From NCBI RefSeq assembly GCF_024508235.1, contig NZ_CP101943.1, positions 434,001 to 498,000 of the forward strand: 64,000 bases of DNA, read 5' to 3'. Below the pieces are notes generated by a model. It worked only from the letters and a program-made list of their open reading frames with translations, had not been told where the DNA came from and searched no databases. Numbering within the stretch: position 1 is the stretch's first letter; every line of letters begins with the position of its first letter. This DNA is from Halococcus qingdaonensis. Lineage in GTDB: Archaea; Halobacteriota; Halobacteria; Halobacteriales; Halococcaceae. Shown in pieces: positions 51,472 through 60,784 of this stretch. Made by a program: the position numbers and the translations under genes.

Positions 51472-51747
51472 ATGGCAGACGTTCTGACCGACGAGGAGAT
51501 CGACGATCGCACACCGGAGGGATGGAACCAAGAGGGCGACGAGATCGTCCGCACCTACGAGTTCGACGAGTATCTCGACGGGGTCGAATTCGCGAGCGAG
51601 GCCGCCGAGATCGCCGACGAGGAGTTCCACCATCCCGAGATCACGATCCGCTACGACGAGGTGGCGATCGCGCTGACGAGCCACGAGGAGGGTGGCGTCA
51701 CCGATCAGGACATCCAGATGGCCGAACACTTCGACGACGCACGGTGA
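51472..51747 (+). CDS. Pterin-4a-carbinolamine dehydratase
   Basis: 91-residue PCD/DCoH protein. EIADEEFHHPEITIRYDEVAIALTSHEEGGVTDQDIQMA carries the three histidines of the active site. The N-terminus is typical (LTDEEIDDRTPEGW). It recycles or dehydrates carbinolamine pterins; in archaea it may belong to molybdopterin or folate-related metabolism. A CTTATT box (51442-51447) lies about 25 nt before the ATG. Confidence 0.93.
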   Translation: MADVLTDEEIDDRTPEGWNQEGDEIVRTYEFDEYLDGVEFASEAAEIADEEFHHPEITIRYDEVAIALTSHEEGGVTDQDIQMAEHFDDAR

Positions 51748-51802
51748 GCGCGTGCTGCCGGCAGAACAGCTATGAGGTTCCCGCACATACCTGATAAGTC
51801 CG

Positions 51803-52426
51803 ATGGAGCTACCCCAGTACGATTTCTGGCTGTGCGACCTCGACGGCACGCTCGTCGACGTCGAATGGACGTACGTCCGTCGGCTGTTCGACCGCGTGGG
51901 TGAGCGCCTCGGCTACACTTTCGACGACCGCGAGGCGCACACGCTCTGGAACGGCCTCGGCGGGTTCCGCGACGAACAGCTCCGTGAGTGGGGTCTCGAC
52001 GCCGAGCGGTTCTGGTCGACGCTCCACGCGATCGAAGACCCGAGCGCCCGCGCGGCGGCGACCTTCGTCTACGACGACGCCGCCGCATTCCTCGCGTCAC
52101 TCGACGTCCCGGTCGGCATCGTCACTCACTGCCAGCGCTATCTCACCGAGCCGGTTCTCTCCGAACTCGATCTGCACGGCCGATTCGAGACGGTCGTCTG
52201 CTGTACGAGCGATCTCGGCTGGAAACCCGATCCCGAACCCGTCCGTCTGGCGATCGAGGAGATGGGCGTCGCCGGTGACGAGGGCGTGCTCGTCGGCGAC
52301 GGGCCCCACGACGTCGGCGCGGCGTGGAACGCCGGTCTCGACGGCATCCATCTCGAACGCCACGGCCACGAGCGTCGCGGGCGCTGTGTCCGTGGTGATC
52401 ACCGTATCTCACGGTTCCCGGTCTGA
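51803..52426 (+). CDS. HAD-superfamily hydrolase
   Basis: 207-residue haloacid dehalogenase-like phosphatase. Motif I is LCDLDGTLVDVEW at residues 11-23 with two aspartates. Motif II is the threonine in VGIVTHCQRYL, motif III the lysine in DLGWKPDPEPVRLA, and motif IV VGDGPHDVGAAWNAG. The helical cap lies between residues 25 and 90. It resembles phosphoglycolate phosphatase-like enzymes, but the substrate is open. Confidence 0.92.
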   Translation: MELPQYDFWLCDLDGTLVDVEWTYVRRLFDRVGERLGYTFDDREAHTLWNGLGGFRDEQLREWGLDAERFWSTLHAIEDPSARAAATFVYDDAAAFLASLDVPVGIVTHCQRYLTEPVLSELDLHGRFETVVCCTSDLGWKPDPEPVRLAIEEMGVAGDEGVLVGDGPHDVGAAWNAGLDGIHLERHGHERRGRCVRGDHRISRFPV

Positions 52427-52473
52427 TCCGGATCGATCGGGAGTTTTAGGCGACTCGCTCGCCCGGTGTCGGT

Positions 52474-53304
52474 ATGGTCCACAGCGATTGGGACGACTGG
52501 CTCGTTCGCGAGATCGACACCGCCGACCCCGACGGCGTCGCGATCTGGTATCTCGGCTGCAACGGTTTCGCGCTCACGGACGGCGCGACGACGCTGTTCA
52601 TCGACCCGTATCTCGGTACGGGCGATCCGCCGCGGACCGTGCGCATGATCCCTGTTCCGTTCGCGCCGAGCGACGTCAGGGCGGCCGACGCAATCCTCGC
52701 CACGCACGAACACACCGATCACGTCCACGGCCCCTCGCAGGCCCCGATTCTCGAAGCCACCGATGCCACGTTCTACGGCCCCGCCGACAGCATCGCGGTC
52801 GCGCGCGAGGAGGAAGCCTGGACCGACGAGTGGGACGTTGCAGCCGACCAGCTCGCCGAACTGGCGGTCGAGGACACGGTCGAACTCGGCGAATTCACCG
52901 TCACGGTCGAGACGGCACACGATCCCGACGCCACCCAGCCGGTGAGCTACGTCGTCGATCACCCGGCGGGGACCTTCTTCCACGGCGGCGACACGAAACC
53001 CGACGCGAGCCTCGAAGCCGTCGGCGAGCGCCACGATATCGACCTCGGCGCGCTCGCGTTCGGTTCGACCGGGCTGCTTCCCGACAAGCACACGGGTGAG
53101 TTGGCCGAGAAACGCTGGTACTGCGACGAAAACGAGATCGTCGAGGCCGCCGGACAGCTCCGGATCGATCGACTCGTCCCGACGCACTGGGACATGTGGA
53201 AGGGGCTGACGGCCGATCCGACGGCGCTGTCTCACCACGCTCGGAGCTACGACGACCCCGCGGATCTCGAAATCGTCGAGATCGGCGATCGTATCGAACT
53301 CTGA
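52474..53304 (+). CDS. UlaG-like metallo-beta-lactamase-fold hydrolase
   Basis: 276-residue protein. IWYLGCNGFALTDGATTLFIDPYLG opens the fold, and LATHEHTDHVHGPSQAP (about residue 75) is the H-X-H-X-D-H metal motif. FFHGGDTKPD and the later DRLVPTHWDMWKG supply more metal ligands. The length and final HWD..K pattern resemble UlaG, L-ascorbate-6-phosphate lactonase, and related enzymes. The substrate is not known. A GTTTTAGG box is located about 26-32 nt upstream. Confidence 0.88.
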   Translation: MVHSDWDDWLVREIDTADPDGVAIWYLGCNGFALTDGATTLFIDPYLGTGDPPRTVRMIPVPFAPSDVRAADAILATHEHTDHVHGPSQAPILEATDATFYGPADSIAVAREEEAWTDEWDVAADQLAELAVEDTVELGEFTVTVETAHDPDATQPVSYVVDHPAGTFFHGGDTKPDASLEAVGERHDIDLGALAFGSTGLLPDKHTGELAEKRWYCDENEIVEAAGQLRIDRLVPTHWDMWKGLTADPTALSHHARSYDDPADLEIVEIGDRIEL

Positions 53305-53357
53305 GGACCGGTGATACGGCGCTGAACGTTTAAGAGGATCGTGGCCGATCGTTCGGT

Positions 53358-54527
53358 ATGAGTGATTCTGACACGGATGAACGGACGATCTCCGAGGACG
53401 GGATCACGCTCACGAAATCGTACGAAACCGAGGAGTTCCCCGTCCCGACGGTCGACTTCCGCCTCCACTCGGAGCGCGACGACGAGGCGACGGTCCGGCT
53501 GGTCGATCCCATCCCCGAGGGCGTTCCGGCGGCGGATCTCGGCTTCCATCCCGACTACGGCGGCGACGACTGGACCGTCGAGGGCGACAGCGCGATCTTC
53601 GAGCACCGCCTCACGGCCGACGAGGAGTATCGAACGGTCTACGGCGTGCGAACCGACGATCACGACCCCGAACGGTTCATGACCGATCCGACGGTCGAGA
53701 TCGGCGATCCCGATGGCGAGAGATCGACTACCGAAGTGGCCGACGCCGAGAGTGGGGCCGATACCGACGACACCGCTGCCGAACCCGCCGCCGACGGATC
53801 GGATGGCGACGACACTTCGGCCGCCACGTCGGGTCGCGACAGCAGCCAGGCTGCCCGCGACGTCATCGCTGGCGATCGCGACGTTGCGGGTCCCGATGGC
53901 GACGACACCATCGAGGAAGTCGACATCTCGGGAGCCGAAGCGGCTGCGGCGGACGGAGCCGGAGAGTCCGGCGGAACGAACACGGCAGATGGCCAGCCAC
54001 GTGACGGTGAGGTCGATACGGGCGACATCGGCGTTACCGAGGGCGACGTCGGGGCGGCGCTGGCGGCCGAACTCCGCGCCGGCGACCTCGCGGAGGCGGA
54101 TCGCGAGCTACTCGCCGAGGAACTCGATACCGACGACGCCGGCAGCGAGGTGCGTCTCACCCACCTCCAGTCACGGATCAGCGATCTCGAAGCCTACACC
54201 GACGCCCTAGAGGAGTTCATCGATGAGAACGGGCCGGCCCGCCAGCTCATCGAGGATCTGACCGATCAGGTCGCGACCATCGAGGACGAACTCGCGGCGC
54301 TCGACGAGCGGACGAGCGAGACCGAAGACGCCATCGAGCGCCTCGATGCGGCCGTCGAGACGAACGCCGACGACATCGCGGCGCTCGACGAGAACATCGA
54401 CGACACCGAGGCTGCCGTCGATACGACCCAGGAGTCGGTCGCGGAGCTCCGGGCGGACGTCGAGGAGATCGAGGAGTGGCGCGAGCGGATTTCGAGCGTG
54501 CTCGGCGGCGTCTCCGAGGAGTCCTGA
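53358..54527 (+). CDS. Acidic coiled-coil protein of unknown function
   Basis: 389-residue soluble protein with three parts. Residues 1-115 form a small beta-rich domain (ISEDGITLTKSYETEEFPVPTVDFRLHSERDDEATVRLVDPIPE...). Residues 120-230 are a disordered acidic linker of D, G, A and T. Residues 255-385 are a long heptad-rich coiled coil, LQSRISDLEAYTDALEEFIDENG and onward, with repeated DE-I-AALDE units. No catalytic motif is seen. It may be a scaffold or a structural protein. A TTTAA box (53329-53333) lies about 25-29 nt before the ATG. Its stop is 1 nt from the end of the convergent oxidase gene. Confidence 0.75.
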   Translation: MSDSDTDERTISEDGITLTKSYETEEFPVPTVDFRLHSERDDEATVRLVDPIPEGVPAADLGFHPDYGGDDWTVEGDSAIFEHRLTADEEYRTVYGVRTDDHDPERFMTDPTVEIGDPDGERSTTEVADAESGADTDDTAAEPAADGSDGDDTSAATSGRDSSQAARDVIAGDRDVAGPDGDDTIEEVDISGAEAAAADGAGESGGTNTADGQPRDGEVDTGDIGVTEGDVGAALAAELRAGDLAEADRELLAEELDTDDAGSEVRLTHLQSRISDLEAYTDALEEFIDENGPARQLIEDLTDQVATIEDELAALDERTSETEDAIERLDAAVETNADDIAALDENIDDTEAAVDTTQESVAELRADVEEIEEWRERISSVLGGVSEES

Positions 54528-54528
54528 C

Positions 54529-56295
54529 TCAGTCGTCGTCGGGATCGCCGCCGTCGGTGCCGTAGCGGTCGGCGAGTTTCTCCTCGAACCACTGCCACTC
54601 CCGGGTGAAGGCGTCGTCACGTTTGAGCTGCCAGACGTCGGCGTCGCGGACGCGCGGGCCGACGCGATAGGACTGCACCATGTTCCACAGCCAGAGCAAC
54701 ACGCCGATGCCGATGATGAACGCGCCGACGGAGGCGATCTGCTGGAGCAGGGCGAACTGGTCGGGGTAGTTGGCGTAGCGCCGTGGCAGGCCGAGCGCGC
54801 CCATGATGAGCATCGAGCCGAACGTTATCGGGACGCCGACGATGGTGAGCACCGCCTGCAGCCGGGCGAGGAGCTGATCGTACATCCGCCCCGTGATGAT
54901 CGGATACCAGTAGTAGCTCGCCGCGAACATCATCATCGGGATGATCCCCATGACGATGAAGTGGAAGTGGCCGACGACGAAGTAGGTGTCGTGGACCACG
55001 AGATCGATGGGGATCGCCGCCAGGAAGACGCCCGTGACGCCGCCGAGGATGAACGTCCCGATCGAGCCGACGGCGAAGATCATCGGCGCGGTCAGACGGA
55101 TCCGGCCGTCGTACATCGTCGAGATCCAGTTGAACACCTTGACGGCGCTCGGGACGGCGATCGCGAGCGAGACGAACATGAAACTCGCTCGCACGCGTGG
55201 GTCGATACCGGTCGAGAACATGTGGTGTGCCCAGACGCCGAAGGAGAGCACGCCGATGGCCAGCGTCGAGTAGACGATGAACTTGAAGCCGAACAGTTTG
55301 CGAGAGGAGAACTTCGGGAGGATCGTGCTCACCAGCCCTGTGGCCGGCAGGAAGATGATGTACACCTCCGGATGGCCGAAGAACCAGAACAGATGTTGCC
55401 AGAGGATCGGCCCGCCGCCTTCGATGAGATAGAACGTCGTCCCGAAGTTGCGATCGAGCAGCATCATGATGACGGCGCTGCCGAGCAGCGGGAAGGCGAA
55501 CAGGACGATGCCGCTGGTCGAGAGCATCGTCCAACTGAAGATATCGATATCGGGCCAGCCGATGTCGTCGCCGCGCTCGGAGACGACGGTGATGATGAAG
55601 TTGATCGCGCCAAGGGTGGTCGCGATACCGCTCAGATGCAGGCCCAACAGGAGCAGGTCGACCTGCGGGTTTCCGCTCTGAATCGACAGCGGTGCGTACA
55701 GCGTCCAGCCGGTCTCTGGGGGATGGAGCGCTTCGAGAAACGGGATCTTCACGCCGACGGTCGAGAGGAGCTTGCCGAGCGCGTCGGCGGGCAGCCCCGC
55801 CCGCGCGAGCAGCAGCGACGGCGGCAGCATCCAGAAGGCGATGGCGTTGATCCGCGGGAACGCCATGTCGTCGGCGTTGAGCAAAAGCGGCAGGAAGTAG
55901 TTGGCGATGCCGAAGAAGACGGGCGTGACGAAGAAAAACAGCATCGTGATGCCGTGGGTCGTGAAGAGGCCGTTGTAGGTGGCTGCGGTCCAGACGTCGG
56001 CCGTCGGCGTCAGCAGCTCGGTCCGAATCATCATCGCTTCCGTACCACCCCATAGCGCCGCCACGGTGCCGAAGACGAGATAGAGAACGCCGATGTCCTT
56101 GTGATCGACGGTCGTCAGCCAGCGCAGCAGGCCCGACTGTTTCTCGGCGTGTTCGGTGTCGGTTTCACCGCCGGAGAGATAGCCGCCGTCGGGGCGCGGG
56201 ATCGGCGCGGACCAGCCCTTGGTTTGCAGGAACCGTGTCCCGACTGCAACCAGCAGGACGGCGATGACCGTCAGCACGATCCCACCGCCGATCAT
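54529..56295 (-). CDS. coxA: Cytochrome c oxidase subunit I (heme-copper oxidase, A type)
   Basis: 588-residue terminal oxidase subunit with a first span (MIGGGIVLTVIAVLLVAVG) before the classical twelve. TTVDHKDIGVLYLVFG marks the start of the conserved part. The low-spin heme histidine is in TTHGITMLFFFV. The CuB histidine and cross-linked tyrosine are in FFGHPEVYIIFLPA, the other CuB histidines in VWAHHMF, and the high-spin heme and remaining histidines in HDTYFVVGHFHFIVMG. The Tyr in HPEVY makes it A-type. Subunits II and III are not adjacent. It reduces oxygen at the membrane and pumps protons. Confidence 0.96.
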   Translation of the reverse strand: MIGGGIVLTVIAVLLVAVGTRFLQTKGWSAPIPRPDGGYLSGGETDTEHAEKQSGLLRWLTTVDHKDIGVLYLVFGTVAALWGGTEAMMIRTELLTPTADVWTAATYNGLFTTHGITMLFFFVTPVFFGIANYFLPLLLNADDMAFPRINAIAFWMLPPSLLLARAGLPADALGKLLSTVGVKIPFLEALHPPETGWTLYAPLSIQSGNPQVDLLLLGLHLSGIATTLGAINFIITVVSERGDDIGWPDIDIFSWTMLSTSGIVLFAFPLLGSAVIMMLLDRNFGTTFYLIEGGGPILWQHLFWFFGHPEVYIIFLPATGLVSTILPKFSSRKLFGFKFIVYSTLAIGVLSFGVWAHHMFSTGIDPRVRASFMFVSLAIAVPSAVKVFNWISTMYDGRIRLTAPMIFAVGSIGTFILGGVTGVFLAAIPIDLVVHDTYFVVGHFHFIVMGIIPMMMFAASYYWYPIITGRMYDQLLARLQAVLTIVGVPITFGSMLIMGALGLPRRYANYPDQFALLQQIASVGAFIIGIGVLLWLWNMVQSYRVGPRVRDADVWQLKRDDAFTREWQWFEEKLADRYGTDGGDPDDD

Positions 56296-56359
56296 GGCCG
56301 CTCCTCCCCGGCTGCCGGCCGTCGATCCGGAACCATGGCTCGCCTACTCGCCCCCCGTG

Positions 56360-56365
56360 TATAAA
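56360..56365 (-). promoter_or_regulatory. TATA-like box of coxA
   Basis: On the minus strand TTTATA lies within CACGTTTATACAC, about 65 nt before the ATG at 56295. It suggests a promoter with a leader of about 40 nt. Confidence 0.45.
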
Positions 56366-56408
56366 CGTGAGTTCACCCGTTGGTTTGACCGGTTCCATCG
56401 ATGACCGT

Positions 56409-56900
56409 TCAGCCAGCGAGCCGGCCGTAGATGCTGCCGAACGCGAAGCCGTAGGCGAGATGGGCGAGCACGGAAAAGCCGACGTAGATGACGAGGATCG
56501 GGCCCGTGATCGAGCCGCGGCCGACGACGACGAAGACGATCCCGATGACGGCGGCGAAGGCCACCGCCCGGGCTGCAGGATCGGGACCGAACGGGAGATA
56601 CTCCTCGACGGCGACGAACAGCGCCGGCCAGACGACGACGGTGACGACCGCGAACAGCGCGATGGCGATCAGCGGCCGGCCATCGATGCCGAGAAAGCGG
56701 CCGACGACGGCCGCGACCGACAGTGTGCCGCGTGCCTGCGTGTCGAGAACGAGCAGGAATCCACCCAACACCACCGTTCCGACGAGGCCGCCGGTGATCG
56801 CACGCAGCGCCCTGTGCATGACCGGCCCTCGGTCGAGGGGAGGAAAAAGTCCGGTCATCCGTGCCGGCCGCGCCGCTTCGTCCATCGTCTCCCCGTCCAT
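56409..56900 (-). CDS. DUF6789-type membrane protein
   Basis: 163-residue membrane protein with four spans starting near residue 32 (RALRAITGGLVGTVVLGGFLLVLD). The closing segment HLAYGFAFGSIYGRL is characteristic of this haloarchaeal family (DUF6789 from memory). It is usually located next to heme-copper oxidase genes, as here with coxA 113 bp downstream. The start at 56900 is supported by a TATA box about 28 nt upstream; an internal ATG (MTGLFPP) is possible. Function unknown. Confidence 0.8.
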   Translation of the reverse strand: MDGETMDEAARPARMTGLFPPLDRGPVMHRALRAITGGLVGTVVLGGFLLVLDTQARGTLSVAAVVGRFLGIDGRPLIAIALFAVVTVVVWPALFVAVEEYLPFGPDPAARAVAFAAVIGIVFVVVGRGSITGPILVIYVGFSVLAHLAYGFAFGSIYGRLAG

Positions 56901-56927
56901 CGCCTACCCCCATGCTACCGTCCGACA

Positions 56928-56970
56928 TTTATATCCGTTAGATGCCTTCCGCATCGCAAAACCATCTAAT
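56928..56970. promoter_or_regulatory. Divergent promoter region with inverted repeat before aceA
   Basis: The TTTATA at 56928-56933 reads on the minus strand as the TATA box for the DUF6789 gene, whose ATG is 28 nt away. Beside it is a perfect 7-nt inverted repeat TTAGATG/CATCTAA (56938-56944 with 56963-56969, 18-nt spacer). AT-rich GAATATTATCATAAAAGATC follows (56971-56990) and may be the aceA promoter, giving a leader of about 80 nt. The inverted repeat fits an operator that could control the glyoxylate genes on acetate. Confidence 0.5.
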
Positions 56971-57088
56971 GAATATTATCATAAAAGATCATAACAGTTT
57001 TTACCCTCCTTGCTGTCGGTGCCGATGCGGTCGGCGAGCGGATCGCGCCGTCCCCGTCTGGGGTCCGTTCGCCGCCACGAGACCAACC

Positions 57089-58144
57089 ATGCCAACGCCG
57101 AAAGAACTCATCGGAGACACGGACGTCTTCACGAAGGACGTCGACAACCCCGCAGCCCGCGAGCTGCGCGAAATGCTGGACGAACAGGACTACGTCTTCG
57201 CGCCGGGGATGTACCACGCTCTCGACGCCCGGCTCGCGGAGATGGCCGACCACGACGCCGCCTACATGAGCGGTTACTCGACCGTTCTGGGCCAGTTCGG
57301 CTTCCCCGACCTGGAGATGGTGACGATGACCGAGATGGTCGAGAACGCCAAACGAATGGTCGAGGCCACCAACCTCCCCGTGATCGCCGACTGCGATACG
57401 GGCTACGGTGGCATCCACAACGTCCGCCGCGCCGTCCGCGAGTACGAGAAGGCCGGCGTCGCGGCGATCCATATCGAGGATCAGGTGACGCCGAAGCGAT
57501 GTGGCCACATCGCGGGCAAGCAGATCGTCTCGCGCGAGGACGCACAGGCGCGCTTCGAGGCCGCCGTCGACGCCAAACAGTCCGACGACACGGTGATCAT
57601 CGCGCGTACGGACGCCTACGGCTCGGCGAACGGTGACTGGGAGGAACATCTCGAACGCGGGCGGCTGTACGCCGACGCCGGCGTCGACATCGTCTGGCCC
57701 GAGATGCCCGACCCCAGTCGCGAGGACGCCGTCGACTACGCCGAGACGATCCACGAGACCCACCCGGAGCTCGATCTGGCGTTCAACTACTCCAGCTCGT
57801 TCGCGTGGTCCGAGCAGGACGACCCGCTCACGTTCCAGGAGCTGGGCGATCTCGGCTACAGCTACCAGTTCATCACGCTGTTCGCGCTGCACTCGGGGGC
57901 GCACGCCGCCTATGAGGACATGAAGAACCTCGCGGAGAACGCCGAACAGGGTCAGTTCGATCTGGAGGAGAAATATCTCGGCCACGAGACCGAGAGCCAC
58001 CACGAGCTCTCGTTCGTCGACAAGTTCCAGGACATCGAGATGGAGTTCGATCCCGAGGCGCGCTCGCGCATCGAGGGGTCGGAGGGCTTCTCGGAGGACG
58101 AGCGCGACCCGCTGACGGCCGAGGCCGACGGCGACGACGACTGA
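57089..58144 (+). CDS. aceA: Isocitrate lyase
   Basis: 351-residue isocitrate lyase/PEP mutase family enzyme that cleaves isocitrate to glyoxylate and succinate. [36 protein letters not shown] with the metal aspartates, [20 protein letters not shown] with the catalytic cysteine loop KRCGH, and [10 protein letters not shown] are visible. The ATG at 57089 ([17 protein letters not shown]) was chosen; the open frame 49 codons upstream has poor coding character. Malate synthase follows 141 bp later, so this is the haloarchaeal glyoxylate operon. Confidence 0.95.
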   Translation: MPTPKELIGDTDVFTKDVDNPAARELREMLDEQDYVFAPGMYHALDARLAEMADHDAAYMSGYSTVLGQFGFPDLEMVTMTEMVENAKRMVEATNLPVIADCDTGYGGIHNVRRAVREYEKAGVAAIHIEDQVTPKRCGHIAGKQIVSREDAQARFEAAVDAKQSDDTVIIARTDAYGSANGDWEEHLERGRLYADAGVDIVWPEMPDPSREDAVDYAETIHETHPELDLAFNYSSSFAWSEQDDPLTFQELGDLGYSYQFITLFALHSGAHAAYEDMKNLAENAEQGQFDLEEKYLGHETESHHELSFVDKFQDIEMEFDPEARSRIEGSEGFSEDERDPLTAEADGDDD

Positions 58145-58285
58145 ACGCCACGAACGGCGTTCGCGTCGCCGGATCGAAACAGACAGTACCCCATCGGTCC
58201 ACTGGGTAACTGTCCATGCGACGTGGCAGCGAATGCACGTATAGCCAGCCAGCGACGCCCGGCGGCGATACAGCCATCTACTGAT

Positions 58286-59602
58286 ATGAAACAAAAAGAA
58301 CACGACAAGCGACTCCACGAGCGGAAGTTCGTGCGGACGTTTTTCACCTCGCCGACGGCGGTCGAGGGCGAGGAGGACTCGGCGAAGATGATCCGCAGCG
58401 CGAGCCAACTCCGTGGAATGCAGGCACCGGACGTGTGGGTGCCGGACAACGAAGACGCGACGGCACCGTCGATGCGCGACGAGGGTGCGGCGAACATCGT
58501 CGAGGTAGTCTCGGAGAACGGCGCGGAGTTCCCCGGCGAGATCCACCCGCGGGTGGTCTGGCATCGCGACAGTCCCGAGACGCGCCATCAGGGGCTCAAG
58601 CGCATGCTGTCGATCGCCGACCCGGAGAAGGGAGCCGTCGAGCACCTCGACGGGTTCGTGATCCCGGAAGTGGGTGGGATCGACGACTGGAAGAAGGCCG
58701 ACGAGTTCGTCACGATCGTCGAGCACGAGCACGGCCTCGAAGAAGGCTCACTGGCGATGTCGGTGATCGTCGAGTCGGGTGCCGCCGAACTCGCGATGGG
58801 CGAGCTGCGCGAAGAGATGGGCAAACCCACGAACAACCTCGAACGGCTGTTCATGCTCGTCGACGGCGAGGTCGACTACACGAAGGACATGCGCGCGATC
58901 ACGCCGACAGGCAATCTGCCGGCGTGGCCGGAGCTGCGTCACAACACCTCGCGCGGTGCGAGCGCGGCGGGTCTGATCTCGGTCGACGGTCCCTACGACG
59001 ACATCCGCGACGTCGAGGGCTACCGCGAGCGCATGACCGCCAACCAGGCCAAGGGGATGCTCGGCATCTGGTCGCTCACCCCTGGGCAAGTGGTCGAAGC
59101 GAACACGTCGGGCCTGCCGCCGGCGACGGGGTCGTGGCTGCTCGACGACGGTAGCCAGCAGGTCGCCCTCGACAGTGAGGACGGCAAAGAAATCTACACG
59201 GGCGACCGACTCTCGCTCTCCGAAGACGGCGACGGCTACGTGCTGACGGTCGGCAGCGACGAGCGCCACCTCGACGAGGAGGAACTCAGCGAGGAACTGC
59301 TCGACATGGTCGAGTACGTCCCGAGCATGGACGACATCGTCGACTCGATGGAGCAGTTCGAAGAGGCCCGCGATGCGGGAACGGGTGCGATCGCGATGGA
59401 GCGCGCCGCGACCATCGAGATCGACGGCGTCACAGTGGATGTCGCCAACGACCGGATGTGGGACGAGGCGACCTATCAGGCGTCGATGACGCCCGTCAGC
59501 CTCTTCCAGGACGTCTACGAACACCGTCCGGACCAGCACGACGACCTCGAGGAGCTCTACAGCCCCGATGTCGTCGAGCGTGCCACCGACGTCGGCAACT
59601 GA
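58286..59602 (+). CDS. aceB: Malate synthase, haloarchaeal type
   Basis: 438-residue malate synthase of the short haloarchaeal class (isoform H), much shorter than the A and G types. It condenses glyoxylate with acetyl-CoA to malate. Features are RKFVRTFFTSPTAVEGEEDSAKMIRSASQLRG at the N-terminus, DVWVPDNEDATAPSMRDEG, VIVESGAAELAMGELREEMG and MLGIWSLTPGQVVEANTSGLPP. The catalytic residues cannot be assigned by eye with certainty. The ATG at 58286 gives MKQKEHDKRLHERKF. It follows aceA. Confidence 0.94.
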   Translation: MKQKEHDKRLHERKFVRTFFTSPTAVEGEEDSAKMIRSASQLRGMQAPDVWVPDNEDATAPSMRDEGAANIVEVVSENGAEFPGEIHPRVVWHRDSPETRHQGLKRMLSIADPEKGAVEHLDGFVIPEVGGIDDWKKADEFVTIVEHEHGLEEGSLAMSVIVESGAAELAMGELREEMGKPTNNLERLFMLVDGEVDYTKDMRAITPTGNLPAWPELRHNTSRGASAAGLISVDGPYDDIRDVEGYRERMTANQAKGMLGIWSLTPGQVVEANTSGLPPATGSWLLDDGSQQVALDSEDGKEIYTGDRLSLSEDGDGYVLTVGSDERHLDEEELSEELLDMVEYVPSMDDIVDSMEQFEEARDAGTGAIAMERAATIEIDGVTVDVANDRMWDEATYQASMTPVSLFQDVYEHRPDQHDDLEELYSPDVVERATDVGN

Positions 59603-59630
59603 AACCGGCCCGATCCGAACCGAACACCGT

Positions 59631-59636
59631 TTTTAT
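59631..59636 (+). promoter_or_regulatory. TATA-like box of the AIR-synthase-like gene
   Basis: TTTTAT lies 26 nt before the ATG at 59657, showing that this gene has its own promoter and probably a leaderless mRNA. Confidence 0.5.
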
Positions 59637-59656
59637 CGGTAGCGAGTAACGCCGTC

Positions 59657-60658
59657 ATGCCAGCATACGGTAAAGTCGATAGCGCCTTCTTCGACGAACA
59701 CATCTACCCACATCTCGGTGCCGAGCGCGAGGAAGTCGCCGTCGGCCCACAGCACGGCGTCGACTTCGGGGTCGTCGATCTCGGCGAGCGCTCGCTGGTC
59801 GTCGCCACCGATCCGATCTCCGTTCTCCCGGAGCTCGGCTTCGAGCATGCGGGTCGGTTCGCCTTCGAGGTCGTTTGTGCCGACGTCGCGGTCTCGGGGC
59901 TCCCGCCAGCCTATCTCTCGCTCGATTTCACGCTCCCGCCGTCGATGACCGACGCGGAATTTGCTACTTTCTGGCAGGCGTTCGACCGCGAGGCCAGTGA
60001 TCTGGGTGCGAGTGTCGTCGCGGGCCACACCGCCCGCTACGAGGGCTGTTCGTTCCCTTGGGTCGGCGGCGCGACGGTGATGGGTGTCGGCGATCGGGAC
60101 GAGATCGTTCGCCCGGACGGCGCGCACCCCGGTGACACGCTCCTGTTGACGACCGGTCCCGCGGTCGAGGCGGTCGGTCTGCTGACGACGCTGTTCGGCG
60201 ACGAGATGGAGCTGCCCGAATCGACGATCGATACAGCCCGCGAGTGCCTCGACGATGCGCGGGCCGTGCGCGACGCGCTTGCGGCCGCGGCTGCCGGCCC
60301 GGTGACGGCGATGCACGACGTGACCGAAGGCGGACTCCGCGGCGCGCTCTGCGAGATGACCGCGAGCACGGGCGTGCGCTTCGATGTCGACCGCGAGCGC
60401 GTGCCGATGCGTCCTGGCGTCGAACCCGTCTGCGAGTTCCTCGACATCGACCCGTGGGCGGCGACCAGCGCCGGCTCACTCTTGATCGCGGTCGATCCTT
60501 CGGGCGTCGACCCCGTTCTCGACGCGCTCGCATCCCGCGGGACGACCGCGGCCGTCGTCGGCGAGGTTTCCGCGGGTAGCGGGGCATACGTCGACGGCGA
60601 GCGGATCGAACCGCCCGCCGCGGACCCGTCGTGGGACGTCTACGCCGACTACGTTTAG
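59657..60658 (+). CDS. AIR synthase-related protein (PurM/HypE/SelD-like ATP-binding)
   Basis: 333-residue protein of the PurM-like superfamily. It has GVDFGVVDLGERSLVVATDPIS (ATP-binding Asp-X-Asp-P segment) near residue 35, VCADVAVSGLPPAYLSLDFTLPP, GATVMGVGDRDEIVRPDGAHPGDTLLLT and MHDVTEGGLRGALCEM, all in HypE/PurM order. The SelD cysteine/selenocysteine head is missing. No hydrogenase genes are nearby. A phosphate-transfer reaction on an unknown substrate is the best guess. Confidence 0.85.
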   Translation: MPAYGKVDSAFFDEHIYPHLGAEREEVAVGPQHGVDFGVVDLGERSLVVATDPISVLPELGFEHAGRFAFEVVCADVAVSGLPPAYLSLDFTLPPSMTDAEFATFWQAFDREASDLGASVVAGHTARYEGCSFPWVGGATVMGVGDRDEIVRPDGAHPGDTLLLTTGPAVEAVGLLTTLFGDEMELPESTIDTARECLDDARAVRDALAAAAAGPVTAMHDVTEGGLRGALCEMTASTGVRFDVDRERVPMRPGVEPVCEFLDIDPWAATSAGSLLIAVDPSGVDPVLDALASRGTTAAVVGEVSAGSGAYVDGERIEPPAADPSWDVYADYV

Positions 60659-60784
60659 TGACTCAGACGGGCCGACGAATGCAGGCGACAGTTCTATACT
60701 TTCGTGCTGTGAGGTGATTGACGAACGGCACGCGATCGAGTGGATCGTGGCGATGGAACGACAGCGGCTCAGCAGAACCCATTC

